From positions 13,651,501-13,715,500 of the forward strand of contig CM064427.1 of NCBI GenBank assembly GCA_032690845.1: 64,000 nt of DNA, given 5' to 3'. Source of the stretch: Eleusine coracana subsp. coracana. Lineage: Eukaryota; Streptophyta; Magnoliopsida; Poales; Poaceae. The position numbers and the translations under genes are program-made. The notes under the pieces are model-generated. The model did not search any database. It saw only the letters and a list, made by a program, of their open reading frames with translations, and was not told the origin of the DNA. Below, in pieces: positions 23,977-34,904 of the stretch; positions within the stretch are counted from its first letter, which is position 1, and each line of letters starts with the position of its first letter.

Positions 23977-24278
23977 ACTTTTGTTTTAAGTTTAGCTTAG
24001 CTATACATCCGTCTCTCGACGTGAATTCAGAACTTCACCTTCGTGCAATACATCAGATTGCTCGCCTCTAATTCTTGCTCGTTCTTTGATTGCACGTAAG
24101 AATTGATCCTCGTGATCAGGTTGATCTTGTTTACTGCAAGGTTAATATCCTCCGGAAGTTGGTTCAGCGATTGCATTGGCGCTTCGGCTTGCTCGTCGTA
24201 GTCGGATCGTGAGGGTCGACATCCACCAAATCGAAGTTATCTCCACTCGCCGAAAGATCGGGCACTCTACACCTATCA
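23977..24278 (+). repeat. 5' LTR of the CRM-like element, lacking its U3 part
   Basis: It matches 30106-30406 with roughly a dozen substitutions by eye, and ends ACACCTATCA just before the primer site. Its start at CTTTTGTTTTAAG corresponds to a position about 30-35 bp downstream of the TATA-like CCTATTTAG in the 3' LTR, so the upstream (U3) half is absent. Confidence 0.8.
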
Positions 24279-24280
24279 AG

Positions 24281-24294
24281 TGGTATCAGATTCC
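24281..24294 (+). other. Primer-binding site of the CRM-like element
   Basis: TGGTATCAGATTCC begins two bases after the LTR. The first ten bases match the initiator tRNA-Met complement; the rest diverges from the usual AGCC. Confidence 0.75.
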
Positions 24295-24699
24295 AGTGTT
24301 TCTTGGTGAGTTTATCCAAGTCCACATAAATCGAAAACTATAAAAAAAAGTTTACCCCAGTACGGTCTTGAGCCTCGCACTTTCGTTCAATAATTTGCAT
24401 TATTGAGTTTTTGTGCTTTCGCTTTTGATCGTTATTGGTACACTGTGTTTTATCGTCTTCTCCCCATCATCATCATATCCTTCCGCCGCGCCGCGTGTTT
24501 TCACCACCACAGTTTGCTTTCTGCTGCATCTGTTTACCCGGTCTCGTTCTCCTATTTTGCCGATCGCTTGCCAAGTTTTTCCGCTGCATCGTGAATCCGG
24601 GTCAATCACTGCCTCGCCGATCGAGTCCTACTCGGTTACGTCGTGACCCGCTCGCCTCGCCCTGTGTTTGGTTCTGTTCGGTTTCGTGTGTCCCTACTC

Positions 24700-24744
<45 letters not shown>

Positions 24745-25231
24745 TCATTGCTTAAGAAGCGCTTGTGCTTAATAGCTTATTTGAGGTCTCATTGTTTATA
24801 TTTTCAGAAAAAGGTATAAAAAAAGAAAAAAAAGAAAGAAAAAAAGAAAAAAAAAGAGCAGCCGAGCAACACAGGCGACGCGTTCTTGCTGCACTTTGTT
24901 TTGATCCTTCTTCCTTCCTCTTGCACTTGTACCGGCAGCAATCTTTTCACGATTAGCACCATTATTCAGCTTTGCAGTTATTGTTTGAATTGTGCTAACC
25001 CTTGGATTGAGTGCAGCCTCCTAGCCCCACAAATTTTCTACTACGAGCAGGTTTTTGTTTCACCACGCAATCGCTCCTCCAATCTTCCACCGGTTTTACT
25101 TGTGGTTGCAGTTCGCGCTTGCGTGCTTGGTAAGGACGGGTAAGAATTTGATAACAGCTTTTTGATTGAGCTTTTCATCCACCACTCACCTCTCGTTGTA
25201 GGATCCCGCTTTTTGTATTGCTTGTGTTTCT
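24295..25231 (+). other. 5' leader of the CRM-like element with GA microsatellite (24701-24742)
   Basis: Long untranslated leader of about 940 bp with no supported gene. It holds a (AG)n run at 24701-24742 and an A/G-only tract at about 24812-24858. Short open frames here look incidental. Confidence 0.6.
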
Positions 25232-28200
25232 ATGGCAGAAAACAGCTCAAAGTTGGAAGAGCTCACCCTCCAGGATGTCCAGGCACAGGTTGATGGTCTA
25301 CAAAACGACATGAAGACGATGCACGAGAGACTTGACTCTACGGTCACTTCGTCGAATGAGCGTTTTGCTCAACTGGACCTCGCTGATACAACTGCCCGCA
25401 CCACGCTCGCGACGATCATGACTCGTGTTGAGGCCATGTCAACGTAGCTTGAGACCATGACGACGCAGCTCACGGAGTTGCAAAATACACGTGACTACGG
25501 CGCCGACACCGAGCAGGACGACGACAATCACCGTGGTCGTGCTCGTAGGGTACGTGTTCCTATTAATGATTCTTTAGCTAAAATAAAATTTCGTATTCCC
25601 ACTTTTAATGGCAAATATGATCCGGGTGCTTATCTTGATTGGGAATTAGAGGTTGAACAAAAATTTGCATGCCATGATATTCCTGCTAATTTACAAGTTA
25701 AGGCTGCTATTAGTGAATTTACTGAATTTGCTTTACTTTGGTGGCGTGAGTATAGACAAAGATATCCTGATAATATTCCAGCCACTTGGATGGCATTAAA
25801 AGCTGCTATGCGTCATCGTTTTGTGCCGTCATATTATGCTAGAGATTTTCTTAATCAAATGCAGCGTTTTCAACAAGGTTCACTTTCCGTAGAGGATTAT
25901 TATCAAGCTTTGCAAAAGGGTATGATTCGCTGTGGTTTAGTTGAACTGGATGATGATGCTATGGCTCGCTTTAGGGGTGGGTTAAATCGTGAAATTCAGA
26001 ACATTCTTGATTATAAGCATTATGATGATATGACCATCTTATTTGAATATGCTTGTAAAGCTGAACGTGAAGTGCAGGATCGACAATCTTCGTCAAGACC
26101 TAACATTTTTGTAGGGTCCAAGACGCCATCAGCTCCACGGTCGACACCTCCTTCCACGTCGCGCGACCACTCCTCGACCACGTCCAAGTCGAGTGCTCCA
26201 TCCACGGCCAAATCTGCTTTGATCATGCCATCCTCCTCGTCGTCTGGACGAGCTCGTGATATTCAGTGTCACCGTTGCCGAGGATTTGGTCATGTGATAC
26301 GCGATTGTCCAAATAAATGAACTATGTTGATTCATGATGACGGTTGGTATTCTTCTGCTTGTGATTCTGAGGATATTCAGCAGACTATGCTTGCCACTAA
26401 TCATGTAGATAATACGGAGCTTCATGTCGACTCTAGTGCCGCCGACAGGTATGCAACTCTTGTTGTGTAGCGTGTTCTTAGTACACAGGTCGTTCAGGAT
26501 GAAAAGCATCAGCGCCACAACATTTTTCATATCAAAGGTGTTGTGCAAGAACGAGCGGTCCGTATAATCATCGATGGTGGCAGTTGCAACAATTTGGCTA
26601 GTACAACCTTGGTGGAGCAGTTGTCATTGCCAACAAGGAAGCATCCACATCCTTATCACGTTCAATGGCTTAATGATGGTGGCAAAATAAAGGTAACGCG
26701 CTCGGTACGTGTTCCTTTCTCTCTTGGCGCCTATTCTGATTTTGTAGATTGTGATGTTGTTCCAATAGAAGCGTGCTCTTTGTTGCTTGGCCATCCTTGG
26801 ACATATGATGTTGATAGTGTTCATCATGGTCGCTCCAATTATTATTCCTTCTTGTTTAAGGGTCAGAAAATTGTTGTTCATCCTATGACACCTAAACAAG
26901 TTCTTAAAGATGATATTGCTCGAGCGACAAAAGCTGCAAAATTGGTTACATCGCCTCCTGTTGCACCTGTTCAACATGAGATCAAATTGAATAACCCTAT
27001 CTTGCTTGCTACACGTGCTGATTTTGATGAATTACATGATGCTAATCTGCTTTGCTATGCGCTAGTTTGCTCTCGTATGCTTGTTTCACTAGATGAGGCG
27101 CCTATGTTGCATATTCCTCCTGCTGTTGCTAACCTTTTGCAGGACTATAAAGATGTTTTTCCCGCTGAATTTCCATCGGGTCTTCCTCCTATTCGTGGCA
27201 TAGAACATTAGATTGATTTAATTCCAGGCGCACAGCTTCCTAATTGTGCCTCGTACCGCACAAATCCTGAGGAGATGAAAGAAATTCAGCGTCAAGTGCA
27301 GGCATTGCTTGATAAAGATTACATTCGTGAGTCTCTCACCTCTTGTTCGGTTCCTGTTTTGCTTGTTCCTAAGAAAGATGGTTCTTGGCATATGTGTGTA
27401 GATTGTCGTGCAATTAACAATATTACAATTCATTATCGATATCCTATACCACGCCTTGATGATATGTTTGACGAACTTAGTGGTGCCACAATTTTCTCTA
27501 AGGTTGATTTGCGTAGTGGTTACCATCAGATAAGAATGAAATTAGGAGATGAATGGAAAACGGCTTTTAAAACTAAATTTGGCTTGTATGAATGGTTGGT
27601 TATGCCGTTTGGATTGTCTAATGCTCCTAGCACTTTTATGCGCTTAATGAATGAAATTCTTTGGCCTTTCATTGGAATATTTGTTGTTGTCTATTTTGAT
27701 GATATCCTTATATACAGCAAATCCATGAATAAGCATTTAGATCATTTGCATTCTGTTTTTGATGCTTTACGTGCTGCTCACTTGTTTGGGAACATGGAAA
27801 AATGCACTTTTTGCATGCAACGTGTTTTGTTTCTTGGATATGTTGTTACTCCACAGGGCATTGAGGTGGATAGCAGCAAGGTGGACGCCATTCAGAGTTG
27901 GCCCCAACCGACGACGGTCACACAGGTTCGCAGTTTTCTTGGTCTTGCAGGCTTCTATCGTTGTTTTGTGCGGGATTTCAGTTCTATTGCTGCACCATTA
28001 CATGAGCTGACCAAGAAGGATGCGCCATTTGAGTGGGGCGCACCACAAGACGGCGCATTCAACACTTTAAAGGAACAGTTAACTCATGCTCCTCTCTTAC
28101 AATTGCCTAATTTTGATAAAGTGTTTGAATTGGAATGTGATGCTAGTGGAATTGGTTTGGGTGCTGTTTTGTTGCAAGATCATAAACCCATTGCTTATTT

Positions 28201-29974
28201 TAGTGAGAAGTTAAGTGGTGCTGCTCTTAAATATTCCACTTATGATAAAGAACTTAATGCTTTAGTAAGAACTTTGCAAACATGGCAGCATTATTTATGG
28301 CTTTGCGAATTTATTATTCATTCTGATCATGAGGCTTTGAAACATATTAGAACCCAAACTAATCTGAACCGTTGTCATGCTAAATGGGTTGAATTTATTG
28401 AATCTTTTCCGTACATCATTAAACATAAAAACAGGAAGGAAAATATGATTGCCGATGCTTTGTCTCGTCGTTATATGATGCTGTCCCAATTAGACTTTAA
28501 AATCTTTGGTTTGCAAGCTTTGAAAGATTAATATGTGAATGATGCTGATTTTCGTGATATTATGATGCATTGTAAGGATGGCAAACCTTGGGGCAAATTT
28601 CATATGCAGGATGGGTTCCTGTTTCGTGCTAACAAGCTGTGTATTCCAGCTATCTCGGTTCGTCTTTTATTGTTACAGGAGGCGCATGGAGGTGGTCTTA
28701 TGGGTCACTTCGGAGTTTTCAAGACACATGAGGTGTTGGCCGACCATTTCTTTTGGTCACGGATGCGCCGTGATGTTGAGCGCCTTGTTGCACGCTGTAC
28801 TACATATCAAAAAGCTAAATCTCATTTGGGTAATCATGGTTTGTATATGCCCTTGCCTGTTCCCTCTTCTCCTTGGCATGATATTTCGATGGATTTTGTT
28901 TTGGGATTGCCTCGCACTAAGAAGGGGAGGGACAGTATTTTTGTGGTTGTTGATCGTTTCTCTAAAATGGCTCACTTTATACCTTGTCATAAAACTGATG
29001 ATGATGCCTCAAATATTGCTGAATTGTTCTTTATAGAGATTGTTAGATTGCATGGAATTCCTAAAACAATTATCTCTGATCGTGATGCTAAGTTTCTTAG
29101 TCATTTTTGGCGTTCTCTTTGGAATAAATTAAGAACTAAGCTGCTGGTTAGTACTACTTGTCATCCTCAAACTGATGGACAAACTGAGGTAGTAAATAGA
29201 ACTTTGTCTGCTATGCTTAGAGCTGTTCTAGATAAAAACTTGAGACGTTGGAAACATTGTTTACCTCATGTTGAATTTGCTTATAATCGTGCTACACATT
29301 CTGCTACTAAGATGTGTCCTTTTGAGGTTGTTTATGGCTATGTTCCTAGGGCGCCTATTGATTTGTTTGCTATTGATGCTGAAGATGAACCACATCTTGA
29401 TGCTCTTGCTCATATTGATCACATGAAACAATTGCATGAAGAAACACAACACAACATCGCCGTTGCTAATAAAAAGTATCAAGTTGCTGGTAGTAAAGGT
29501 AGAAAACATATTTCTTTTGAACCTGGTGATTTGGTTTGGTTGCACTTGCGTAAAGATAGATTTCCTACTTTGCGTCATTCTAAACTGATGCCTCGTGCTG
29601 CTGGTCCTTTTAAAGTGCTAACCAAGATTAACGATAATGCTTATGTTCTTGACTTGCCCATGGAGTTTGGTGTTTCCACTAGTTTTAATGTTGTAGATTT
29701 AAAACCATACTTGGGTGAGGATGATGAGTTGCCGTCGAGGACGACTTCACTTCAAGAAGGGGAGGATGATGAGGACATCAACGACATACGAATAACGACG
29801 ACGGAAGATGGCACGCCAAACCAAGCTGTCACGCCTCCACCTCTCGTCGTCGCGCCTCCTCGAGTTACGGATCCATCTTCTAACGAGACGACAACGTACA
29901 AGGGCCCAATCACTAGAGTTCGAGCCCAGGAACTCAAGACAGTTTTGATGCTAAGGAACGATGGCCCAGGATGA
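25232..29974 (+). pseudogene. CRM-like gag-pol polyprotein, single frame with five stop codons
   Basis: One frame of 1,581 codons runs from ATG 25232 to TGA 29974 without a frameshift. In-frame stops are TAG 25445, TGA 26318, TAG 26468, TAG 27209 and TAA 28529. Gag: retrotransposon gag domain (AYLDWELEVEQKF...LWWREY, 25630-25745) and knuckle CHRCRGFGHVIRDC near 26270-26311. Protease: IIIDGGSCNN (26560-26590), with DGG in place of DTG/DSG. Reverse transcriptase: YFDD intact at 27692-27703. RNase H: LECDASGIGLG near 28130. Integrase: the zinc-binding motif ends CTTYQ, so its last Cys is Tyr; the catalytic core shows MDFVLG, SDRDAKF and TDGQTEVVNR; a GPF motif lies near 29600. The last about 70 codons lie in the 3' LTR. 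Confidence 0.9.
29754..29766 (+). other. Probable polypurine tract inside the pol frame
   Basis: AAGAAGGGGAGGA directly precedes TGATGAGGAC, a credible TG start for the 3' LTR. A purine tract inside the coding frame fits CRM-type organisation. The exact edge is inferred because the 5' LTR lacks this part. Confidence 0.6.
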
Positions 29975-30406
29975 CGCCGCCCGAAGGCCCACGTGGCCCA
30001 AGTCGCGCGACTCCCTCACCACCGCGCGCCTCTCCACTTCAACCGGCCCTAGATGCCTCGTCCTCCCCCTATTTAGTCAAGGGCTGCGCCTCTTGCAATC
30101 TTTGAACTTTGTTTTAAGTTTAGCTTAGCTATACATCCGTCTCTCGACGTGAATTCAGAACTCCACCTTCGTGCAATACATTAGATTGCTCGCCTCTAAT
30201 TCTTGCTCGTTCTTCGATTGCGCGTAAGAATTGATCCTCGTGATCAGGTTGATCTTGTTTATCACAAGGTTAATATCCTCCAGAAGTTGGTTCAGCATTT
30301 GCATTGGCACTTCGGCTTGCTCGTCGTAGTCGGATCGTGAGGGTCAACATCCACCAAATCGAAGTTATCTCCACTCGACAAAAGATCGGGCACTCTACAC
30401 CTATCA
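29767..30406 (+). repeat. 3' LTR of the CRM-like element
   Basis: Proposed span is TGATGAGGACATC to ACACCTATCA, about 640 bp with TG...CA ends. A TATA-like CCCTATTTAGTC lies at about 30067-30078. Only 30106-30406 can be confirmed against the truncated 5' LTR; the upstream half rests on the polypurine tract and the TG start. Confidence 0.65.
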
Positions 30407-31551
30407 AGCACTGCCGTCAGCCTCCAAACCCATCAGACTATCGTAGCAGGGGGCCCATGGTGGTTCATACAGCTTTGGCTCAACATTTATTATTCTCAAG
30501 CCATGGAGTTGGCCCCATTCTCAAAAAACACCTTCCTATCGTCAGATGTAGCAGAAGGCGAAGAAACCCCAGAACGCCGATGCACATCATTAGGCAGAGC
30601 TGCCATGGTAGTCCCTAGAATCAGGATGACTAGGCAGAACTTCAATGCTTACTTCTATCTCTTCTACAATGGAATCCAGACACAGAAACAAATCTGGTTC
30701 CCATATGATGAATTGGAGTTTGAGAACCCCTCTAGATTCCGCCCACAATCCACTACAAGATAGAGAATCAACACTTATCTTAGAGGCTTGTATCAGACCG
30801 ACATCTTGCCAACTGACTTCCATTGCGGTCAGCGTAGAACTTGTTTGTACGAGTTTTACAATCCAGTAGTGATCTCTTGTCAAGAAAATTTATGATATGG
30901 CTGCAGAAACCCCGATGGGTGATCTAGTCAATCCGCAGTTGCTTCCCTCCATCTCTGCTTTGTTCAAAACCTAGTGGAGAGAATGAAAAAAAAACACCTA
31001 TTTTGCAACCAGTTGACCAGCCATCTCAGCGGCGTTGAAGATACAGTGAATCCTCCTAAATCTCTTGTATTTCATATTATCTTACATTGATTCTTAAGAA
31101 CTAACTACCTCATCATACAGGACCCGGCTATCACACCTCCAACTGTGAGCAGCAACGAGAGGCCGATCAGATTGTGGAACAACTAACAACCCAATCATAG
31201 GTTGTAATGATCCGACTCCTGCTCAAATCTTGAGTGGTCGAGGTCTTCGAGAAACTATGAGGAAAGTATCACAGAAGAGGAAAGCCGGCCCTGCAATCCA
31301 ATCGACTCAAGCAGCTGTTCAGCAGAAACGTACCAGGATCACAGCGTCTTCATCGACTCAAACCATCTCTGCACTAACGGTTCAGGTAACAATTTCCTCA
31401 ACCCTTCAAGTTGCTTGCAACTTTTGTTTATAGTCTTTAATCCCCTTCCGATCATCAGCTTGCCCCATCAAATTTGGCTATCATATCAGAAGTAGCCCAC
31501 GAAGTCGTCACCGGACTTGCTCACGCTGCACAAGTACTATGTTTATATTTA

Positions 31552-32137
31552 CTAGCATAATGTATGTGTGTTGCTACGGGCGTAACCTATATACAATACA
31601 TATATGAATAGGTTAATTATATAAACTATCTCATACAATACATATATGTCCGTGCGTTGCTACAGCGTTGTGGCGGTGCCCGCCTCTCCTCCCTCCCCAT
31701 CGCCGCATTGGTCGTTCTGTAGTGCCGAGGTCGAGCATGGGGACGACAGGGAGGCGAAACCTAAGCGGCGTGCGCCGGATCACATCGTGGCTGTTGTCGC
31801 TGTTGCTTGGGGGAGGAGGGCACGGGTCTGGGTTCACACTCGAGTCACGCCGTCGAGCACGAGTGCAGGGAGGGTGATAGCAGGAGTAGTGAGAAGAGAT
31901 AGGGTTTGGTTGTTTGGAAGGGGAGACGGCGGGCGTGGGGCTGAGCCAAAGCGGCAACAGTGAGGCAGGATGACGGAATAAGCAGTAGGTCCCAACTGTC
32001 GGCGCTAGTTTTTTACTCGATGGGTTCGAGGCATGACGGGTTAAGGAATACGAGCTCAAATAGGCGACAGATTTTATGACAGTGGGTCCGGTACTGCAGG
32101 TCTTACGACCTCACCCGGATTATTAGATTGGTATAGA
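31552..32137 (-). mobile_element. Small non-autonomous Helitron in a PMD-gene intron
   Basis: On the minus strand the element begins TCTATACCAATC preceded by A and ends ATTATGCTAG followed by T: the TC...CTAG ends and A|T insertion site of Helitrons. Just inside the 3' end, GCCCGTAGCAACACAC retains part of the usual GC-rich hairpin. A related GTCCGTGCGTTGCTAC segment occurs at about 31648-31663, so the 3' end may be partly duplicated. No RepHel gene is present. It lies between plausible exons of the PMD gene. Confidence 0.7.
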
Positions 32138-33579
32138 TATTGCACTCATCTATTTCCATCCTAATAAATCTCTTCTCAGACACTGCCATCGACTCCTATT
32201 GTTCCATCAAGTTTCATGATTACACCAGTTACAGTCGCTCCATCGACATCGACAACTACACCAACAGAAGAGTCCATGAATCCCCCCGAGCCGATGGATA
32301 AGCCTTCCTCTTCAGTAGCTACGGTAACAACACTTCTTTTATTGTACCAATCTTTTTCTTGCAATATGTCACTTACTTTCCTAGCCTTATCAGAAAATCG
32401 TGCCTAGCTGTGGGAGTCAATCTATTAGTGCAACCTAATCATATTAGCCCTCAGTACACACAACCTCTATTGATTCTAAGAATATCGGTACCATCAATTC
32501 TGAAGCAGCAAGCGAAATACAAGCCCCTGCCACCTTCACGACTTTAGCTCTTGTTCCTTGCGTTGATCCGCAGGTACTATTCTTGATTATTTAAATATTC
32601 AATTGTTCATACCTTAACTCTTCAAATCCCTAGGTAGTCTTGTCATCGGCCATCCAAGCTTATACTCCTATCAACATCAAGACCTGCTTCTCCTCCCGAA
32701 CCAATGCTATGCACTATTGTTCTCTTGCTTTATTGATTTAACTGCCCGCAATTTACTTAATGGTTCTTTTCTTTTCAGGCCCAGGTTTCCAGATGAACTT
32801 CTTCAATACACGTGCCCCTAGAAGTCCGAGCTGCCTTTCAAGACATCTGTCGTCGACTCGACATCCCTATCGAGAGGCTAGTTCTAGATGTTGGCTCAAT
32901 CAGAGCGAGGTACCTCGAGATCAGGGATCGCTTGCCCACAATCCTTGTCTCAGTGCTGCAACCGATAGTGTACATTGAGTTCCGTCAGCTTGAAGTAGTT
33001 GAAGCCCAAGCTTGCACTGAACATAGGTTGGTACAAATAAGCCAAGCAGAAGCTGCTGATAAAAAAGCGGCAGAAGAACAAAGAAAATATGTTGCGCTGG
33101 TCTCCAAGTCTGCTGATTGCGAGAATAAACTGGATAACTTGCGAAAAGAGCGTGACGAACTCCAAGCTGCCCTGGAAGTGAAGAATAAAGAAATAGCCAA
33201 TGTAGAAGCTACTCTTGCCCAAGCTCCAGCAGAAATCATGGCACAAGAGAACATCATCACATCGGCTTATGAACAAGCAATGAACTTGTGGAATATAGCC
33301 TCCAGTGCCCCAGGATCAGACGAGGAAGATGCCTACACGGTAGCAGAGCTCCGCTTCCACGCCATTGACATCATCGACTTCTACTGTCCTCCAGAATAGA
33401 TGTAAGCTGTCCTGTAAACAATATTTTGTCTTGTAATATTTTTTGAACTAAGGGCAATATCCCTGGTATCGGCCATCTAAAGTTGATATTTATTCATTGG
33501 CTGTAAATATTCTTCTGTCTATTTATTTTTTCTACTAGGGGCGATACTTCTTATATCGGCCGTGATCAAGCATCTGAGA

Positions 33580-34562
33580 TCATGAGCCAATCCAGACGCT
33601 TGGATGAAATTTCTTCAAACATTTCCCATTAATTGCTTTCCCGAACTCTTCTCCACCGAACTCTTGTAAGAAATATGCATTGTCTGGCGCACATTGGCTT
33701 ACCTTAAATGGCCCCTCCCATGTTGGCGACAATTTTCCAAATCGATTATCTCTAGAACCGATCGGCATAATTAACTTTCAGACAAGATCTCCTTTCAAAA
33801 AACTTTTAGGCACCACCTTTTTATTGTAGAACCTGGCCACACAAGCTTTGTTTTCTTGAATTATCTCTAGGGCCCTCATCCGATGTTGCACGATATCTTC
33901 TAATTCATCTAACATCACTTGTCTGTAATCAGCCGATAACTGATATTGCAATTCTATTCTTCTGGAGCCCAAATTTGTTTCCTAAGGCAAAACAGCTTCA
34001 TGCCCATAGACTAGTTGATAAGGTGGTACTTTTGTTGATCCATGATAGGCCATTCCGTACGCCCACAATGACTCAGCCAATGTTGTATGCCACTTCTTTG
34101 ATTGCTCGTCTATCTTCCTCTTAACCAACTTGACCAAACTCTTGTTAGATGCTTCTGCTTGACCGTTGGCTTGAGCATAATAAGGTGATGAATTTACTTA
34201 TGACCCTTGCTTGATGCTGGATAAATCTGGCCAATCATATCCATACCCCAACCTCTAAACGGCCATGACTTAATAATTGGATTCATAGCCGATGCCGGTG
34301 CTCTTTGAATTGCTCCAAACTTCTGACAATCCTGACATCTTTTGTAATACCTGATGCAATCCTCTAACATATTTGGCCAATAATATCCTACTCTTTTTAA
34401 CAACCATCTCATCTTATTGGCCGATTGATATGTACCACAAATGCCTTCATGTACTTCACACATAATGACCCTGGCTTCTCCTCGATTCAAACAACTTAAT
34501 AATACGCTATCAATCATCCGATAGTAAAGCTTGTCTTCAAGTAAAACATACCTCAATGCCAT
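33580..34562 (-). pseudogene. Tat integrase remnant with internal deletion
   Basis: In minus-strand order: an integrase zinc-binding region (EVHEGICGTYQ...CQDCQKF, 34330-34470) in which the second His appears to be Tyr; the first catalytic Asp in GWGMDMIGQI near 34235; a stop near 34194. The frame then resumes with YYAQANGQAEASNK, which holds the catalytic Glu. The segment with the second catalytic Asp is missing, so an internal deletion lies near 34190. After another stop near 33980, the C-terminal integrase region continues (LDELEDIVQHRMRALE, 33780-33970) with WEGPFKV (near 33700) and HPSVW at the end. It is not functional. Confidence 0.8.
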
Positions 34563-34904
34563 ATAATGATTTTTTCGAGGAGTACGTTGAGTCGGATCCT
34601 TGAGATATTGAATAATCTTGAACCTCCAATCTTCACTACAAGAAATATGACATTCTATGACGTTTCAGTTTCGTTGCAGAATGTAAAAAATACATTGTAA
34701 TATATATTTTATGACGTTCAGATGACAAAAATCAATTGTCGCTGAATGTCAATTATAAAAGATTTCAATGACGTTTCTATCTGTTTTTGTCACAAATTCA
34801 TCGAAACGATCTCTACTTCGTCGCTGACTTATGACATTGTATTTTCGTCGCTATCTATGTCCAAAACTTCATAAATCGATGTCTAATTTAACTACAGGCT
34901 AGGC

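Larger units (their letters stand above)
23977..30406 (+). mobile_element. CRM-like Ty3/gypsy (chromovirus) element, 6.4 kb
   Basis: Sequence 23977-24278 is repeated at 30106-30406, marking the shared part of the LTRs. A primer site follows the left copy. Between them one gag-pol frame runs in the order gag, protease, reverse transcriptase, RNase H, integrase (Gypsy order). The pol frame overlaps the 3' LTR, the polypurine tract lies inside coding sequence, the LTR would start TGATGAGGACATC, and no chromodomain is seen: together these resemble CRM centromeric retrotransposons. The left LTR lacks its upstream part. The element interrupts the PMD gene in the same transcriptional direction. Confidence 0.85.
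23648..33399 (+). pseudogene. Plant mobile domain (aminotransferase-like) passenger gene, split by CRM-like element and Helitron
   Basis: Exon 1 is 23648-23674 (MATPQNIPE), followed by GT...AG intron 23675-23860. Exon 2 begins ELKNQICIPSAVDAHHYYLG and runs to NFESNRTP, where the CRM-like element starts. Past that element the frame resumes with GGPWWFIQLWLNIYYSQAM (30450-30505), a PMD-type signature, then an in-frame TAG (QSTTR-stop-RINTYL, near 30763) and a frameshift near 30880. Further short exons with plausible splice sites follow near 31120-31386, 31459-31534, 32180-32322 and 32460-32574. A last exon near 32780-33399 encodes a Glu/Lys-rich coiled coil ending FYCPPE. The middle of the domain between exon 2 and GPWW seems to be missing. 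PMD proteins are known to be carried by plant mobile elements; the function here is unknown. Confidence 0.7.
22062..34633 (-). mobile_element. Truncated Tat-lineage Ty3/gypsy element carrying an antisense PMD gene
   Basis: On the minus strand the order is integrase remnant (34562 to 33580), a passenger gene in opposite orientation (plus strand, 23648 to 33399), polypurine tract, and the 3' LTR (23406 to 22062). The LTR start TGTTGGCACCGGAATTTGG and the arrangement with an extra antisense ORF between pol and 3' LTR are characteristic of plant Tat elements. The 5' LTR, gag, protease and reverse transcriptase are absent: a CACTA terminus starts at 34634. The CRM-like element and the Helitron lie inside it. 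Confidence 0.8.

Noticed and set aside
31646..31963. Open frames on both strands in the intron insertion
   Set aside because: They lie inside the mini-Helitron, overlap each other and show no motif.
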